DNA from: an uncultured Bacteroidales bacterium
GTDB lineage: Bacteria; Bacteroidota; Bacteroidia; Bacteroidales; Paludibacteraceae
Assembly (NCBI GenBank): GCA_902762355.1
Contig: CACWNR010000003.1
Location: 1 to 64,000, forward strand
DNA: 64,000 nucleotides
Reading direction: 5' to 3'
Shown: positions 61,757 through 64,000 of the stretch, one piece after another
Layout: the number at the start of each line of letters is the position of its first letter
Position numbering within the stretch: position 1 is the first letter of the stretch
The notes under the pieces: model-generated
Told to the model about the DNA's origin: nothing
The model's input: the letters and a program-made list of their open reading frames with translations, nothing else
The model's database searches: none
Position numbers and translations under genes: made by a program

Positions 61757-62630
61757 CGGATTCTGCTTTGGTGTGACACGTGCCATCCAAGCGGCTGAGA
61801 GCGAACTTCAGAAAGGTTCGCTTTATTGCTTGGGTGATATCGTGCATAACGGACAGGAAGTGGCGCGGCTGGAGATGAAAGGGCTTGCCACCATCGATTA
61901 TGATGATCTGCGTACGCTTCCTTCTCATTCGCGCGTATTGCTGCGGGCACATGGAGAACCGCCTTCCACCTACTGGATTGCGCAACAACGCAGCATAGAG
62001 ATTATCGATGCCACCTGTCCGGTAGTGAAGAAGTTGCAGGATCGGATTCGCGCTTGTTATGAGCAGCATAAGAACGATGAATCCGTTCCGCCGCAGATTG
62101 TTATATACGGCAAACCCGGCCATGCGGAAGTGATCGGTTTACAAGGCCAAACGAACAACACCGCCATCGTTATAGAGTCCGTTGATCAACTCGATCGCCT
62201 CGATTTTACGCGTCCCATCTATCTCTTTTCGCAAACCACCAAATCTGTCGAAGGCTTCCACTCCCTCGTAGAGGCTATAAAATCTAAAATCTCCAATCTA
62301 AAATATCCAATTGCGCTGGAAGCGCATGATACCATTTGCCGCAGCGTAGCGAATCGCGTGAAAGAACTCCAAGCCTTCGCTCGCGCCAATGATATCGTTC
62401 TCTTTGTTGGTGGCACTAAATCCTCCAACGCAAAAGTGCTCTTTAATCATTGCAAAGAAGCAAATCCGAATACTTTCTTCATTTCCTCTCCCGACGAAGT
62501 CGAAAATCTCAAATCAAAAATCATAAATCATAAATCAACAAATCCCGACACGAAGGTCGGGATCTGTGGTGCTACGAGCACGCCTTTATGGCTCATGGAA
62601 GCCGTTAGCGAACGCTTGTCAGCTTCTTGA
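61731..62630 (+). CDS. ispH: 4-hydroxy-3-methylbut-2-enyl diphosphate reductase
   Basis: Last step of the MEP pathway, [4Fe-4S] enzyme. 299 residues. Cluster Cys in SGFCFGVTRAI, DATCPVVKKL and DTICRSVANRV; LRAHGEPPS and GYGKPGHAEV-like (VIYGKPGHAEVIG) are conserved. Two heptamer arrays are in frame (SKISNLKYP and NLKSKIINHKST). The 3' end overlaps malQ by 26 bp in convergent orientation. Confidence 0.95.
   Translation: MIISIDSNSGFCFGVTRAIQAAESELQKGSLYCLGDIVHNGQEVARLEMKGLATIDYDDLRTLPSHSRVLLRAHGEPPSTYWIAQQRSIEIIDATCPVVKKLQDRIRACYEQHKNDESVPPQIVIYGKPGHAEVIGLQGQTNNTAIVIESVDQLDRLDFTRPIYLFSQTTKSVEGFHSLVEAIKSKISNLKYPIALEAHDTICRSVANRVKELQAFARANDIVLFVGGTKSSNAKVLFNHCKEANPNTFFISSPDEVENLKSKIINHKSTNPDTKVGICGATSTPLWLMEAVSERLSAS
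62279..62306 (+). repeat. Heptamer array 1 in ispH
   Basis: Four 7-bp units: AAAATCT, AAAATCT, CCAATCT, AAAATAT. Codes KSKISNLKYP. Confidence 0.85.
62504..62538 (+). repeat. Heptamer array 2 in ispH
   Basis: Five 7-bp units: AAATCTC, AAATCAA, AAATCAT, AAATCAT, AAATCAA. Codes NLKSKIINHKST before the conserved VGICGATSTP. Confidence 0.87.
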
Positions 62631-64000
62631 TTTTCGCGTTCAGTTTATCACATTTCATCAAGTCTTCCAGACTCAAGTGCATTCTGTAGTTCCAGAAATG
62701 GCGCGGGTTAGCCGGTACGTTGATACGATCGGCGAACTGGTCTTTGAGTCGTACATCGCCGTCGATAGCGAGCCAGTCTTGCAGCGGCAGGATGGTCCAC
62801 ATAGCCGGGCTGTACATATGCTGGTTGATGATGAATTCTGCAATCTCCGGCGTCATCTCTTGCGGTGCATCGCCCCACCAACCCATCTGCTCGTTGTAGA
62901 AGCGTTGGGTAACGGCGCGATCCTCTTCCCACCATGCGCGCAGCGGATTCATATCGTGCGTACCGGTCGTGCAAACACTCTGATACGGTGCATCAGCCGG
63001 GTGAGCGAACTTGACTGTCGGATCTTTCGGCATACGTTGGATCTCCAGACTCAGGATCTGCAACTCATGCATTACGTCAGGTACACAAGCCGGAACCATA
63101 CCGAGGTCCTCGCCGCAGCAGAGCATATGCGTTGCGCTAATCAAGGTCGGCAACTTGCGCATTGCTGAGTCGCGCCAGAACTGCGTATGACGACGGAAGA
63201 AATACTCATTATAGATACGCATCAGTACTTCTTTCTGATCGCTGTAGAGTTCGGTGAACGAGTGGCTCTGATAGATGGAGATACGTGGGTGCAACCATCC
63301 CGGACGACGTTGGTCTTCCACAAACAGCACTTCGCAGTGGAGGTAAATCAATCCGTTGCAGATGTTATGTACCGCCGCCTCACTCAGGCCGGAAGCCTTG
63401 AGTTGTTTCTCATCGCCGAGCAGACGATCTGCCCATTCCTGCACTTTGGCCTGGGTGTCGAACTCGGGTTTGAACCAGTAGATATATCCGTCATTGGTGT
63501 TAAGGGCATTGTTCTTTGCCCACTCCAGATCGAAGCCCAATACGTCACCTAAGAAATTCGAGCGGATATACGGTTTGGTCAGACGATCCCAATCGAGGCA
63601 TACTCCTTGTGCGCAAAGGTCGTCGTAGGAGTACGGGAGTGCAGGAACGAAATGGCCGCAGAGTCCCCAAACATCGGTTTTGCGCATTTGCCAAATACGG
63701 AAGAAACCGAGGATATGATCCACACGATACGCATCGAAATAATCCTGCATCTTCTGGAAACGTGCGCGCCACCAGCCGAAGTTATCCTCCGCCATCTTGT
63801 CCCAGTTATAGGTCGGGAAGCCCCAGTTCTGTCCGCTGATCGAGAAATCATCGGGCGGAGCACCGGCGCTGGCGTCGAGGTTGAACAGTTCCGGATAAAC
63901 GGCTGCATCGACTGAGTCGGGGCTGATGCCGATAGGTATATCGCCCTTCATGGCTACGCCGATCGAGTGCGCATAAGCCACAGCATCTGCGAGCTGTCTG
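62605..64000 (-). CDS. malQ: 4-alpha-glucanotransferase MalQ (N-terminus outside window)
   Basis: Partial gene, C-terminal about 465 residues; the frame is open through the window edge. Family GH77: VAMKGDIPIGISPDSVD, the nucleophile Asp in DAYRVDHILGFFR, general acid Glu in CCGEDLGMVP, and GTHDMNPLRAWWEEDR. Disproportionates maltodextrins in glycogen/starch metabolism. The 3' end overlaps ispH. Confidence 0.95.
   Translation of the reverse strand, partial: RQLADAVAYAHSIGVAMKGDIPIGISPDSVDAAVYPELFNLDASAGAPPDDFSISGQNWGFPTYNWDKMAEDNFGWWRARFQKMQDYFDAYRVDHILGFFRIWQMRKTDVWGLCGHFVPALPYSYDDLCAQGVCLDWDRLTKPYIRSNFLGDVLGFDLEWAKNNALNTNDGYIYWFKPEFDTQAKVQEWADRLLGDEKQLKASGLSEAAVHNICNGLIYLHCEVLFVEDQRRPGWLHPRISIYQSHSFTELYSDQKEVLMRIYNEYFFRRHTQFWRDSAMRKLPTLISATHMLCCGEDLGMVPACVPDVMHELQILSLEIQRMPKDPTVKFAHPADAPYQSVCTTGTHDMNPLRAWWEEDRAVTQRFYNEQMGWWGDAPQEMTPEIAEFIINQHMYSPAMWTILPLQDWLAIDGDVRLKDQFADRINVPANPRHFWNYRMHLSLEDLMKCDKLNAKIKKLTSVR

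Noticed and set aside
13416..62538. CRISPR arrays among the short repeats
   Set aside because: Units are 7-16 bp without unique spacers, and no cas genes are present.

Overview
The window is a gene-dense stretch of a chromosome from a member of the Bacteroidota, most likely the order Bacteroidales. The sequence supports this in three ways. First, it carries type IX secretion genes (gldK, gldL, gldM, gldN, a PorP/SprF-like gene and porQ). Second, it has phylum-typical small families and gene orders: rpmB-rpmG-DUF4295, ftsX-DUF3098-uppP-truB-queA, porQ-cmk-ispH and a fused SpmA/SpmB protein. Third, its promoters follow the phylum-specific pattern TTTG-20 nt-TAnnTTTG. Class I fumarase, a three-subunit fumarate reductase/succinate dehydrogenase, IorAB and a B12 adenosyltransferase suggest an anaerobe. 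Pectate lyase and a second secreted beta-helix protein suggest a life on plant or host polysaccharide. I see no rRNA, insertion sequence, prophage or CRISPR array.

Layout. 0-3.7 kb (minus): a four-repeat lipoprotein, a zinc-ribbon/OmpA protein, a long imperfect palindrome, and a STAS-like/HATPase pair. 3.8-11.3 kb (plus): mfd-kdsB-deoD-outer membrane protein-yidC. 11.3-12.8 kb: a small unknown pair on minus and a frameshifted LytTR regulator on plus. 12.8-22.4 kb (minus): one tightly packed unit, metallophosphoesterase-fumarase-degenerate M23 protein-dxr-rseP-acyltransferase-DUF4293-mscS-rlmN. 22.4-25.7 kb: a large secreted beta-helix protein. 25.8-30.7 kb (minus): iorA-iorB-aminotransferase-CoA transferase, an arylpyruvate route. 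30.8-35 kb: tRNA-Lys, a MurU/RapZ-C/AmgK-like/lipid-kinase cluster, the L28-L33-DUF4295 operon, tRNA-Arg and tRNA-Asp. 35-48.7 kb (minus): a 14-gene run in which DUF2795, PorP-like and gldKLMN continue without a break into ftsX, DUF3098, uppP, truB, queA, ung, polA and a DUF4886 protein. 48.8-51.4 kb: a B12 adenosyltransferase and a methyltransferase, divergent from spmAB. 51.6-56.2 kb: ybeY, a secreted pectate lyase and a secreted nuclease-like protein. 56.2-59.8 kb (minus): frdCAB/sdhCAB. 60-62.6 kb (plus): porQ-cmk-ispH. The window ends inside malQ (minus).

How it fits together. The secretion machinery (GldKLMN, PorP-like, PorQ) lies in the same window as four secreted proteins with related C-terminal tails (metallophosphoesterase, beta-helix protein, pectate lyase, DNase-like protein). 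These are plausible cargo. KdsB, UppP, YidC, FtsX and the MurU/AmgK-like pair serve envelope construction and recycling.

The most unusual signal is a set of short, degenerate tandem arrays, mostly of 7-bp units. They lie between genes, where they form stop codons or abut start codons, and also in frame inside conserved proteins: Mfd, RlmN, IorA, the MurU-like transferase and IspH. Related arrays with 8-, 9-, 11- and about 15-bp units occur in rlmN, polA, two intergenic regions and mfd. Other points of interest are a DNA polymerase I that seems to lack its 3'-5' exonuclease domain, a fumarate reductase flavoprotein with a lysine/alanine-rich N-terminal extension, and near-leaderless promoters with a shared extended -33 element.
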